A stretch of 64,000 bases of DNA, taken from assembly GCF_000376845.1 (NCBI RefSeq), contig NZ_AQXY01000023.1, positions 61,360 through 125,359 of the forward strand. Direction: 5' to 3'. Shown here piece by piece: positions 22,157 through 30,237 of the stretch. The notes beneath the pieces were generated by a model. That model did no database searches. It was not told the origin of the DNA and saw only the letters and a list, made by a program, of their open reading frames with translations. The DNA comes from Thioalkalivibrio sp. ALE14 (GTDB lineage Bacteria; Pseudomonadota; Gammaproteobacteria; Ectothiorhodospirales; Ectothiorhodospiraceae). The position numbers and the translations under genes were made by a program. Positions within the stretch are counted from its first letter, which is position 1. Each line of letters opens with the position of its first letter.

Positions 22157-23014
22157 TCATTCGATCATCTGGTTGACGTGCTCCAGGCCGATCGCGTCGT
22201 CTTCCCAGTTCAGGCGGGTGGTGCCGGGCTTGGCTGCCAGACGGCGGATGGAGGCGACCGAGTTGCGGTCGATATGGGCCAGTCGATGCCGGGTGGCATT
22301 GTGGCTCTCGATGTTGGCGGCCTGCAGGATGTCGCTGTAATTGACCGGTTCGCCTTCCTCCGGCTCTCGCTTGAGGTTTTCGTGTTCGGCCACGGCGCGG
22401 ATGATCTCCGGCTCGAAGTTCCAGTTCTTCAGCATCGCGCGGCCGATTGCCACGTGCGCGGCATCGGCCGCGGCCTGCAGGGCGCGCGGATCCTCGTAGA
22501 TCTCCTGGGTCTTCTCGGCGCGGCGCAGGATCGGGATCATGCCGATATCGTGAACCAGCCCGGCGAGCAGGGCGGTGTCCGGGTCCAGATGGGGGTGGCG
22601 GCGGGCCAGCAGGTAGCTGATGATTGCCACCTCCAGGCTGTGGTTCCACAGCTCTTCCATCCGGATGCGGATGGCCTCGTTCCCGCTCTGGAAGACCTCC
22701 TTCATGGACAGCGCGATAATCGTCTGGCGGGCGCGTTCCATGCCCAGGCGGGTGACCGCGGAGCGGATGGTCGCGCAGCGGGTCAGCCCGCGGTAGGCCG
22801 GGCTGTTGGCATGGCGCACCAGGCGCGAAGCCAGGGCCGTGTCGCGCGAGATCAGGTTGACCAGATCGGCGATGGAGCTGGATTCGTCCTGGGTGATGAA
22901 CAGCGCCTGCACCGAGACATCGGGCAGGGTCGGGATCTCGATCTGGTGACGTTCGAGGTCCTCGCGCAGGCGCTCCAGGAATTTTTCGACTTCCGCTCGG
23001 GTGGCCAAGGGCAA
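22157..23014 (-). CDS. HDOD domain signalling protein
   Basis: A 285-residue HDOD protein, a relative of HD phosphohydrolases without a proven activity, found in many signalling pathways. Visible features are IPTLPDVSVQ at the N-terminal side, ISRDTALASRLVRHANSPAY, TIRSAVTRLGMERARQTI and LLAGLVHDIGMIPILR with the HD pair. Start is TTG at 23014 or a nearby TTG; no ATG is available. It sits 53 nt upstream of the BLUF gene on the same strand, so the two may be co-transcribed and may act with the c-di-GMP cluster; that link is inference. Confidence 0.88.
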   Translation of the reverse strand: MPLATRAEVEKFLERLREDLERHQIEIPTLPDVSVQALFITQDESSSIADLVNLISRDTALASRLVRHANSPAYRGLTRCATIRSAVTRLGMERARQTIIALSMKEVFQSGNEAIRIRMEELWNHSLEVAIISYLLARRHPHLDPDTALLAGLVHDIGMIPILRRAEKTQEIYEDPRALQAAADAAHVAIGRAMLKNWNFEPEIIRAVAEHENLKREPEEGEPVNYSDILQAANIESHNATRHRLAHIDRNSVASIRRLAAKPGTTRLNWEDDAIGLEHVNQMIE

Positions 23015-23139
23015 TCCGTGTCCGGCTGGGTAACGACGCGCCGATTATGCCACAGGCGTTGGCGCGGGCGGGGCGCCGCGGGCCGGTTGACGGGCCGCCG
23101 GCCCCTGCCGATGATGAAGGGAGCCGACAGGAGGTCGTG

Positions 23140-23739
23140 ATGCGCCGATTCGTGCTGGATACCAGCGTCTTTACCAACCCGCATGTGGCCGGGCAGTTCG
23201 GCGAGGACCCCGAGGACATCCTGCGGACCTTTCTCAACCTGGCGCGCCACTGCCCCGCCGAGTTCTACATGCCGCTGTCCGTGTACGAGGAGTTTCGCGG
23301 CATGCGCGACCTCGAGGCCCTGGCCGCGGATTTCGAGACCGTGGTGTGGGTGCGCTCGCCACGTCGCTTCGCCCTGACCCTGCCGAGCGATATCCTCTAC
23401 GAGTTTATCGACGAGGTGCGCACGCGGATCGACCGCGGCCTGCGCATCGCCGAGGAGCACACGCGCCAGGCGGGGGCGGCCGAATCGCTCCGACCGGAGC
23501 TGATCACGCAGCTGCGCGAGCGTTTTCGCGAGGCGATGCGCAAGGGCCTGGTGGACTCGCGCGAGGATGTCGATGCCGTGCTGCTAGCGATGGAGCTGGA
23601 TGCCGAGCTGGCCAGCGCCGATGAGGGCATGCGCAAGCTGGGCAACCGCATGGGGATCAAGCTGGTCACCGCCGACTACCTGCGCCAGGTGATGGAGAAC
23701 CTCTCCGAATCGGGCATCCCCGGTCAGGGCGGCGCCTGA
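23140..23739 (+). CDS. PIN-like RNA ligase partner protein
   Basis: A 199-residue protein matching what I know as the RNA ligase partner family, described mostly from archaea. It begins MRRFVLDTSVFTNPHV, in which the LDTS segment has the first catalytic Asp of PIN ribonucleases, and later has EDVDAVLLAMELDAELASAD and LVTADYL with further acidic residues, as expected for a PIN active site. The ATG at 23140 follows CAGGAGG by 5 nt. It is convergent with the RNA ligase gene, 50 nt apart. Substrate unknown; nuclease activity is inferred. Confidence 0.8.
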   Translation: MRRFVLDTSVFTNPHVAGQFGEDPEDILRTFLNLARHCPAEFYMPLSVYEEFRGMRDLEALAADFETVVWVRSPRRFALTLPSDILYEFIDEVRTRIDRGLRIAEEHTRQAGAAESLRPELITQLRERFREAMRKGLVDSREDVDAVLLAMELDAELASADEGMRKLGNRMGIKLVTADYLRQVMENLSESGIPGQGGA

Positions 23740-23765
23740 GGCCGCATGTCGGGGTCTTTCCCGTG

Positions 23766-23785
23766 TTCGCCTGCAAGCAGGCGAA
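23766..23785. terminator. Hairpin between convergent genes
   Basis: TTCGCCTG, CAAG loop, CAGGCGAA: a perfect 8-bp stem centred in the 50-nt gap between the two convergent genes. No T-run follows on either strand, so it may be a weak bidirectional terminator or a degenerate REP core (GCAAGC with flanking GCGAA). Confidence 0.45.
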
Positions 23786-23789
23786 GGGC

Positions 23790-24893
23790 TCAGTCGTATT
23801 GCCGGTCACCCGCCAGGGCCGAGGCCAGGGTGCCGGTGATGCGATCGAACAGGCGTTCGAACTTCAGCAGCCAGTAGCCGCTTTCTTCCTGGCGCGGTGT
23901 ATCCGGCAGGAAGCGCACGTGGCGCCCGCCGGTGGCCTGCATGTGGTCGATGAAGCGCTGGGCCCCGGCCCGTTCGCGGAAGCGACAGCGGTAGGTGTGG
24001 CTGACGCGGCCCTCGCGCCGGTTCTTGTCCACGGCGGTGGCCAGCCCGGAGAGCAGGGCGTGGCCCAGTTCGTGCTCCACGCCGGCGCGGTCCTCGGGGG
24101 GGTGTTCGGCCAGGAAAACCGCTAGGCGCGTCAGGCGGTTGGTGAAGTACTCCGGCGGCAGGTCCAGAAGCTGCTCGGAACACACACGGATGTCGTTGAT
24201 GCAGGAACCGCCGGTGACGTACTTGGCGCGGTGCTCCCCGTCCGCGGTCTTCAGCACCAGCCCTTCGGCGCCCTCGTGATCGAGCTGCCGGATCAGCTGG
24301 CCCAGGGCTTCGGTGTCTTCGGGGGTGAACTGCCCGTGCAGCGGCGCCGGCGGCAACGCGTGGCGTTCCATCAGGGTGAACTTCTCGTCCTGCGGCATGA
24401 AGCCGGGCTGGCCCAGCCGCATCAGGTCGAACACGAACAGGCCGACATCCCGTGCAACGCGCGGCGTAGAGCCCTCCAGGTAGGGGGTGTCGGGACCGGC
24501 GATCTCGGCGCACAGCACCAAGTCGGGCTCGGCGTCGAAAACCCCGAGGTCCACAAAATCGGGCACACGGTCGGTGCTGAAGGCGCAGACAAAGCCACCC
24601 CGACTAAAGGCGTAGACCCGGCCGTCCCGGCGCAGGATGCGCACGTTGAAGCCGTCGATCTTCTCCTCCGCCCAGAACGGCTGCTCGAACTGGCGCGGCA
24701 ATCCGGCCTCCAGTGACTGGATCCGCCCAATGGCCGGGTAGCCGGGCACCACCGAGCCGTCCGGCAGCACCACGGAGCCGCGCGGGTAGTGGTTCACCGG
24801 TTCCAGCAGCCGGGCGTATTCCAGCCCGTCAAAGGTCAGGGCCTCAGCCCGGTGGCTCGCGATCGCGTCCTGCAGCGTGTCCCGGTCGATCAT
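23790..24893 (-). CDS. Archaeal-type (Rnl3-like) RNA ligase
   Basis: A 367-residue nucleotidyltransferase. Motif I is EEKIDGFNVRI with the AMP-accepting Lys 78; then AFSRGGFVC, motif III-like LCAEIAGPDTPY (Glu 130), GLFVFDLM, motif IV EGAEGLVLKT and motif V HRAKYV. Length and motif spacing fit the homodimeric RNA ligases of archaea such as Methanothermobacter and Pyrococcus, which circularise or join RNA ends, rather than DNA ligases, which need an OB domain. Its start overlaps the Na/Pi carrier stop by 4 nt, so both are probably co-transcribed. The partner gene lies opposite, tail to tail. Confidence 0.85.
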   Translation of the reverse strand: MIDRDTLQDAIASHRAEALTFDGLEYARLLEPVNHYPRGSVVLPDGSVVPGYPAIGRIQSLEAGLPRQFEQPFWAEEKIDGFNVRILRRDGRVYAFSRGGFVCAFSTDRVPDFVDLGVFDAEPDLVLCAEIAGPDTPYLEGSTPRVARDVGLFVFDLMRLGQPGFMPQDEKFTLMERHALPPAPLHGQFTPEDTEALGQLIRQLDHEGAEGLVLKTADGEHRAKYVTGGSCINDIRVCSEQLLDLPPEYFTNRLTRLAVFLAEHPPEDRAGVEHELGHALLSGLATAVDKNRREGRVSHTYRCRFRERAGAQRFIDHMQATGGRHVRFLPDTPRQEESGYWLLKFERLFDRITGTLASALAGDRQYD

Positions 24894-26569
24894 GCGTTCT
24901 CCCTTGCCAGGGTCTTCCGCAGCCCCCGGATCTGGTCCTTCAGCGCCTCGGTGTGGTGACGCGCCTTGGCCGCCTGGGTGACCAGGCGCCGCGCCATGCT
25001 GATGATCCGCAGCTGGCGTTCCATCTCGGCCATGCTCAGCGAGCCGAAGGTGCCCTCGCGCAGCAGGGCGGCCTTCAGTTCGGCGTAGGCGGTTTCCACC
25101 GTGTCCACGGCCTCGGCGGCGGCCAGATCATGGCCATTCTCGCCATCGTCCGCCTCCAGATTGCACAGGTCCAGGGCGCGTATCGCCTGTTCCTGCCAGG
25201 CGCGGCGTTGTTCGGTCACGATCGGGCGCTCCTCGCCGCTGGACTGGCGGCGCAGGTCGGCGATCTCGTCGGCCAGTATGGCGACCTCGCGGTGGTAGCG
25301 GGCGATGCGCACGGCCTCGGCGATGCCATGGCCGACCTGTTCCGGCATCGGGTGGTTGGCCGTGTGCGCCGCGAACTCCGCGATGGACTGGGTCAGCTGC
25401 TCCGCGGCCAGGCGCCGGCGGTCGAGGATGCCGGCTGCCGGCGGCGTAGTCTGCAGGGCCTCGCGCGCCATCGAGTGGCCGATGTCGGCCAGGCGTTCGG
25501 TCTCCTGGATCAGCGACTGCAGGGCGAGATCCGGGACCCCGGAGCTGCTGCGGTCCAGATACCGGGGCCGCGCGATGTCTTCCTCGATGGTGCGGAAGCG
25601 GCCCTGCAGCCAGCGGATCATCGGCGGGGCGACGGGGACCATCAGGGCCACGCCCAGCAGGTTGAATGCGGTATGGAACAGGGCCAACAGCACCGCCGGG
25701 GCCGGGGCCTCCCCGGTGCTGCCCCAGATCCAGGCGATCGCCGCCAGGAACCAGGGCAGGATCAGCAGCGCGACGATCGCGGTCAGGCCGTTGAAGATCA
25801 CATGGGCCGCGGCGACGCGCTTGGCGTTCGGGGTCGCGCCGATCACGACCAGCAGCGCCTTGACCGTGGTGCCGAGGTTGGCACCAATCACGGCCGCGGC
25901 GGCCGCCTCCAGCGGGACCGCGCCGCTCATCGCGGCGGTCAGGGCCATGGCCATGGAGGCCGAGGAGCTCTGCATCAGCACGGTCAGCAGCGCACCGATC
26001 CCGACCATGATGACCAGCCCGAGGAAGCCGGGGCGCGCCAGCGCGCCGAGGTCGAAGGTCGCGCTGAGCCCCTCGAAGGCCTCGCGCAGCACGTCGATCC
26101 CGAAGAACAGCAACCCGAAGCCGGCCAGGGCCAGGCCCAGATAGCGCGGTCGCGCGGCCTTCATGAACAGGTAGAGCAGGGCGCCGATCCCGATTGCCGG
26201 CAGCGCGAAGGCCTCGATGCGGATATTGAAGCCAATCAGGGCGACCAGCCAGCCGGTCATGGTGGTGCCGACGTTGGAGCCGAAGATCACCCAGACCGAC
26301 TGGCCGAGTGTCAGGAGGCCGGCATTGGCGAAGCCGATGGTGGCGACCGTGACCGCACTGGAGGACTGCACCAGGGCGGTCACGCCCATGCCCGAGGCGA
26401 GGGCGCGCGGCCGGGTGCGGGTCCATTGCCCGAGGATATGCTGCAACGCCTTGCCGCCGGCGGTCTTCAGGCCGTCGGTCAACAGGGTCATCCCGAGCAG
26501 GAACAGCCCGAGACCGCCGAGGAAGCCGGCGATCAGGGCGTAGGTGCTGACGGCTTCGGCCTCCGGCAT
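24890..26569 (-). CDS. Na/phosphate cotransporter family (PhoU-tailed) membrane protein
   Basis: A 559-residue membrane carrier of the Na/Pi cotransporter (NptA/YjbB) group. The two inverted signature repeats are present: ALVQSSSAVTVATIGFA near residue 65 and VLMQSSSASMAMALTAAM near 195, each in a cluster of hydrophobic helices covering residues 10-330. The C-terminal 220 residues are helical and PhoU-like (IQETERLADIGHSM). It may move phosphate across the inner membrane with sodium. It shares a 4-nt overlap with the RNA ligase and lies 21 nt downstream of the beta-CASP RNase gene, so three genes form one likely operon. Confidence 0.9.
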   Translation of the reverse strand: MPEAEAVSTYALIAGFLGGLGLFLLGMTLLTDGLKTAGGKALQHILGQWTRTRPRALASGMGVTALVQSSSAVTVATIGFANAGLLTLGQSVWVIFGSNVGTTMTGWLVALIGFNIRIEAFALPAIGIGALLYLFMKAARPRYLGLALAGFGLLFFGIDVLREAFEGLSATFDLGALARPGFLGLVIMVGIGALLTVLMQSSSASMAMALTAAMSGAVPLEAAAAAVIGANLGTTVKALLVVIGATPNAKRVAAAHVIFNGLTAIVALLILPWFLAAIAWIWGSTGEAPAPAVLLALFHTAFNLLGVALMVPVAPPMIRWLQGRFRTIEEDIARPRYLDRSSSGVPDLALQSLIQETERLADIGHSMAREALQTTPPAAGILDRRRLAAEQLTQSIAEFAAHTANHPMPEQVGHGIAEAVRIARYHREVAILADEIADLRRQSSGEERPIVTEQRRAWQEQAIRALDLCNLEADDGENGHDLAAAEAVDTVETAYAELKAALLREGTFGSLSMAEMERQLRIISMARRLVTQAAKARHHTEALKDQIRGLRKTLARENA

Positions 26570-26590
26570 CGCAGCTGTGGGGATGCGGCG

Positions 26591-27991
26591 TTACAGGGTG
26601 ATGGTCTCGCCGAAGGCGGGCACATGCGCCTCGGCCCCCAGCTCGTCACGCAGGCCGGCGGCCAGGGCCTCGCGCGCCTCCGGCTCGCCGTGAACCAGAT
26701 GGAACACCGGCTGGTCCTGAAAGCCGCGTGCCCAGTCGAGCAGCTGGCTGCGCCCGGCGTGAGCGGAAAAGCCGCCCAGGGTATGGATCTTGGCGTTCAC
26801 CGCGACCTCGTCGCCCAGCAGCTTGACCTTCTCGGCGCCGTCCACCAGACGCCGCCCGAGCGTGCCGGCGGCCTGGAAGCCGACGATCACCAGATGCGCC
26901 TCGCGCCGCCACAGGTTGTATTTCATGTGGTGACGAATGCGCCCGCCATTGCACATGCCGGAGCCGGCGATGATGATCGCGCCGCCGGTGATGCGGTTGA
27001 TCGCCATGGATTCTTCCACCGTGCGACAGACCTGCAGCCCGGGCAGGTAGGCCGCCGGATCCCCATTCGCGGCCTGGTGCAGCCGGTCCATGTCCTCCGG
27101 GTCCAGCGTGCGGCGCAGGCGGGCGTACAGCTCGGTGACCTTGATCGCCATCGGGCTGTCGAGGAAGACCTTTTGCTGCGGCAGGCGCCCGGCGTGGTGC
27201 AGCATGCTCAGGTGGTATAGGACCTCCTGGGTGCGGCCGACCGCGAAGGCCGGGATCAGCACGTTGCCGCCGCTCTTGTCGGCCTCGGCCAGCACCTGCG
27301 CGAACTCCTCGACCGTCTCCTCCATCGGGCGGTGGTCGCGGTCGCCGTAGGTGCTCTCCAGCAGCACGTGGTCGGCGTGTTCCGGGCGTGCGGGCTCGTG
27401 CATCAGCACGGCGTCGGCATTACCGAGATCGCCCGAGAACACCAGGTGCCGGTCGCGACCGCCGGACGGCACGATCAGGTCCACGATCGCGGAGCCGAGG
27501 ATATGCCCGGCATCGCGGAAGGTCAGGCCGATGCCGCCCGCGATCTTGCGTGCCTTCCCGTAGGGCACGGCCTCGCACAGCCCGAGGGTGGTGGCGACAT
27601 CATCGATGTCGTACACCGGCTCCAGCAGCGGCTTGTCCGCACGCCGGCGCCACTTGTTCTCCCACTCGATGTCCTTGCTCATTACGAACGCGGCATCCTC
27701 GAGCATGATCTCGAGCAGCTCCTCGGTGCCCGGCGTGCAGTAGATCGGGCCGCGGTAGCCATCGCGCACCAGCTTGGGCAGGAGCCCCGAGTGGTCGAGG
27801 TGCCCGTGCGACAGCACGACCGCATCGAGGCTTTCCGCCAGTTCCACAAGCGGGGCGCGGTTCGCCTCGTCCGCATCGCTGTTGCCCTGATACATGCCGC
27901 ATTCCAGCAGGATGCGGGCGTCGTCGGTCTCGAGGAGATAACGCGATCCGGTGACCTCGCCGGTCGCCCCCTGAAAGGTCAGTTGTGTCAT
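26591..27991 (-). CDS. Beta-CASP metallo-beta-lactamase ribonuclease
   Basis: A 466-residue member of the beta-CASP family related to CPSF73 and bacterial RNases. The metal site motif SHGHLDHSG is at about residues 62-70, followed by RDAGHILGSA, FSGDLG, the beta-CASP segment GNVLIPAFAVGRTQEVLY and IAGSGMCNGGRI, and the RMMBL end with GGFSAHAGRSQLLDW and HLVHGEPEAR. Start is the ATG at 27991. It leads an operon with the Na/Pi carrier and the RNA ligase; RNA cleavage activity is expected from the family but the target is unknown. Confidence 0.88.
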   Translation of the reverse strand: MTQLTFQGATGEVTGSRYLLETDDARILLECGMYQGNSDADEANRAPLVELAESLDAVVLSHGHLDHSGLLPKLVRDGYRGPIYCTPGTEELLEIMLEDAAFVMSKDIEWENKWRRRADKPLLEPVYDIDDVATTLGLCEAVPYGKARKIAGGIGLTFRDAGHILGSAIVDLIVPSGGRDRHLVFSGDLGNADAVLMHEPARPEHADHVLLESTYGDRDHRPMEETVEEFAQVLAEADKSGGNVLIPAFAVGRTQEVLYHLSMLHHAGRLPQQKVFLDSPMAIKVTELYARLRRTLDPEDMDRLHQAANGDPAAYLPGLQVCRTVEESMAINRITGGAIIIAGSGMCNGGRIRHHMKYNLWRREAHLVIVGFQAAGTLGRRLVDGAEKVKLLGDEVAVNAKIHTLGGFSAHAGRSQLLDWARGFQDQPVFHLVHGEPEAREALAAGLRDELGAEAHVPAFGETITL

Positions 27992-28145
27992 GGGGAGAAG
28001 TGTACGCGGGACGCGGGTGCGATGGGCAGTCAAAGTGTCCGGGCTTGATCCCGATCAATCCGGCCCCGGATTGTCCGACGCACGGCTTGACCCGCCCTCG
28101 GCCGCGGGCGAGCCTGTAACCGGGTTATGGAGGAGGATGCGGGCC

Positions 28146-28616
28146 ATGCGATTGAGCAGTCCGGCGTTTGCTGACGGAGAACGGATGCCGGTCGAGGTCT
28201 CGGCGCGGGATGCCAACGAGCTGCCGCAACTGGAGATCCGCGAGGTGCCGGCGGGCGCGCGCAGCCTCGCGCTGATCCTGGAGGACCTGGATTCGCCGCT
28301 GGGGGAGGTCACTCACTGGCTGGTCTGGAACCTGCCGCCGGATACGCATTGCGTGGATGCCCTGCACCTGCCCCGCGAGGGGCGCGTGGGGATGGATGCC
28401 TTCGGCAAGGTCGGCTATCTCGGCCCGGTGCCGCCGGAGGGCTGTCATCACTACCGCTTCCGCCTGCTGGCGCTGGATGCCGAGCTGGAGCTGGAGGCGG
28501 GGGCGACCCGCACCCAGTTCGATGCCGTGGCCGAGGGGCATGTGCTGGACGAGGCGGATCTCACCGGGGCGCTGTGCTCCGCGGACGAGGGCGCGGATCC
28601 CGATGATCCGGCCTGA
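28146..28616 (+). CDS. PEBP/YbhB-YbcL family protein
   Basis: A 156-residue phosphatidylethanolamine-binding-protein fold. Conserved elements are LILEDLDSPLGEVTHWLVWN (the DxDxP segment and the His) and GPVPPEGCHHYRFRL. Bacterial members bind small anionic ligands, but roles are poorly known. The ATG at 28146 is chosen over the one at 28137 because AGGAGG at 28131-28136 then stands 9 nt upstream. It lies 24 nt before the BCCT carrier gene on the same strand. Confidence 0.88.
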   Translation: MRLSSPAFADGERMPVEVSARDANELPQLEIREVPAGARSLALILEDLDSPLGEVTHWLVWNLPPDTHCVDALHLPREGRVGMDAFGKVGYLGPVPPEGCHHYRFRLLALDAELELEAGATRTQFDAVAEGHVLDEADLTGALCSADEGADPDDPA

Positions 28617-28640
28617 TTCCGCCCGCAGGGAGGCCGCGGC

Positions 28641-30185
28641 ATGAGTGACTACCGCCCGGAGGCCTTCTTTGCCACGGTGAACCCGACGGTGTTCACCGCC
28701 TCCGCGATCATGGTCGTGGTGTTCGTCGCCTTCGGGGTGATCTTCCCCGCAACCGCCAGCGAGGTGTTCGCCAGCATCCACGGCTTCATCACCGAGTATC
28801 TCGGCTGGGGCTACCTGCTGGTGGTGACCTTCTTCCTCGGCTTTCTGATCTGGCTGGGCTTCAGCCGCTACGGCGTGATCCGGCTGGGGCAGCCGGATGA
28901 CCGGCCGGAGTTCGGCTTTGCCGCCTGGTTCGCGATGCTGTTCTCCGCCGGCATGGGGATCGGCCTCGTGTTCTGGAGCGTGGCCGAGCCGATCCTGCAC
29001 TACCAGCACCCGCCGACCGGCGATGGCGAGACCGACGCGGCCGCGCGCCAGGCGATGGTCTACACCTTCTTCCACTGGGGCCTGCACGCCTGGGCGGTGT
29101 ACGTGGTGCTGGGGCTGTCGGTCGCCTATTTCAGCTTTCGCCACCGTCTGCCGCTGACCATCCGTTCGATCTTCTATCCGCTGCTGGGGGACCGCATCTA
29201 CGGCCCGATCGGGCATGTGATCGACATCCTCGCGGTGTTCGGCACCCTGTTCGGGCTGGCGACCTCGCTGGGGTTCGGGGCGATGCAGCTCAATACCGGG
29301 CTGAATGTGCTGGTCGACATGCCGGTCTCGCACTGGTGGCAGGTGGGCATTATCACCGCGATCACCGCGGTGGCGGTGCTGTCGGTGATCTCCGGGCTGG
29401 ACCGCGGGCTGAAGTGGGTCAGCGTGTTCAACCTGGTGCTGGCGATCAGCTTCATGCTGTTCGTGCTGATCGCCGGGCCGACGCTGTTCATCCTGCGCTT
29501 CTTCCTCGACTCCACCGGCGGCTATCTGCAGCAGATCATCCAGCTCAGCCTGCACACCGACGCCATCGGCGGTTCGCAGTGGCAGAAGGACTGGACCATG
29601 TTCTACTGGGCGTGGTGGATCGCCTGGTCGCCGTTCGTCGGCATCTTCATCGCGCGCATCTCGCGCGGGCGCACCATCCGCGAGTTCATCGTCGGCGTGC
29701 TCGCCCTGCCCACGCTGTTCGTGTTCGCCTGGATGGCGATCTTCGGCGGGACCGCGCTGCACATGGAGCTGTTCGATGAAGGCGCGGGCATCGCCGCTGC
29801 GGTCGCCGAGGACACCACCGTAGCCCTCTATGCAACCCTGGCGCAGCTGCCGTGGACGACCCTCGCTTCCGGGATCGCCACGCTGCTGATCGCGACCTAT
29901 TTCATCACCTCCTCGGCTTCGGGCACCTACGTGGTGGATGCGCTGATCTCGCGCGGGTCGAAGCACTCGCCCAAGCGCCAGCGTGTGATCTGGGGCATTA
30001 CCGAGGGTGCGGTCGCCGCGACCCTGCTGATCGTCGGCGGCGAACGCGCGCTGGACAGCCTGCAGACCGGCTCGCTGACCGCCGGGCTGCCGGTCGCGAT
30101 CATCCTGGTCTTCTGCTGCTTCAGCCTGCTGCGCGCCCTGCGCCGCGAATACCGCGTCGAGGGCGTGGAGCCGCCCTGGCGCTAG
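28641..30185 (+). CDS. BCCT family betaine/carnitine/choline transporter
   Basis: A 514-residue inner-membrane carrier with about 12 hydrophobic helices. The family signature WAWWIAWSPFVGIFIAR is at about residues 320-336, and MGIGLVFW (about 107-114), with the GxG seen in sodium-coupled betaine carriers, precedes it. Such carriers bring in glycine betaine or related osmolytes with Na+ or H+, a trait of halophiles. The C-terminal tail is short, so osmosensing by a long tail as in BetP is not evident. Confidence 0.93.
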   Translation: MSDYRPEAFFATVNPTVFTASAIMVVVFVAFGVIFPATASEVFASIHGFITEYLGWGYLLVVTFFLGFLIWLGFSRYGVIRLGQPDDRPEFGFAAWFAMLFSAGMGIGLVFWSVAEPILHYQHPPTGDGETDAAARQAMVYTFFHWGLHAWAVYVVLGLSVAYFSFRHRLPLTIRSIFYPLLGDRIYGPIGHVIDILAVFGTLFGLATSLGFGAMQLNTGLNVLVDMPVSHWWQVGIITAITAVAVLSVISGLDRGLKWVSVFNLVLAISFMLFVLIAGPTLFILRFFLDSTGGYLQQIIQLSLHTDAIGGSQWQKDWTMFYWAWWIAWSPFVGIFIARISRGRTIREFIVGVLALPTLFVFAWMAIFGGTALHMELFDEGAGIAAAVAEDTTVALYATLAQLPWTTLASGIATLLIATYFITSSASGTYVVDALISRGSKHSPKRQRVIWGITEGAVAATLLIVGGERALDSLQTGSLTAGLPVAIILVFCCFSLLRALRREYRVEGVEPPWR

Positions 30186-30237
30186 GCGGTCCATGGGTTC
30201 GTGACGGCTGCGGTGCAAGCCGCTTGAAAGGGGTTCG

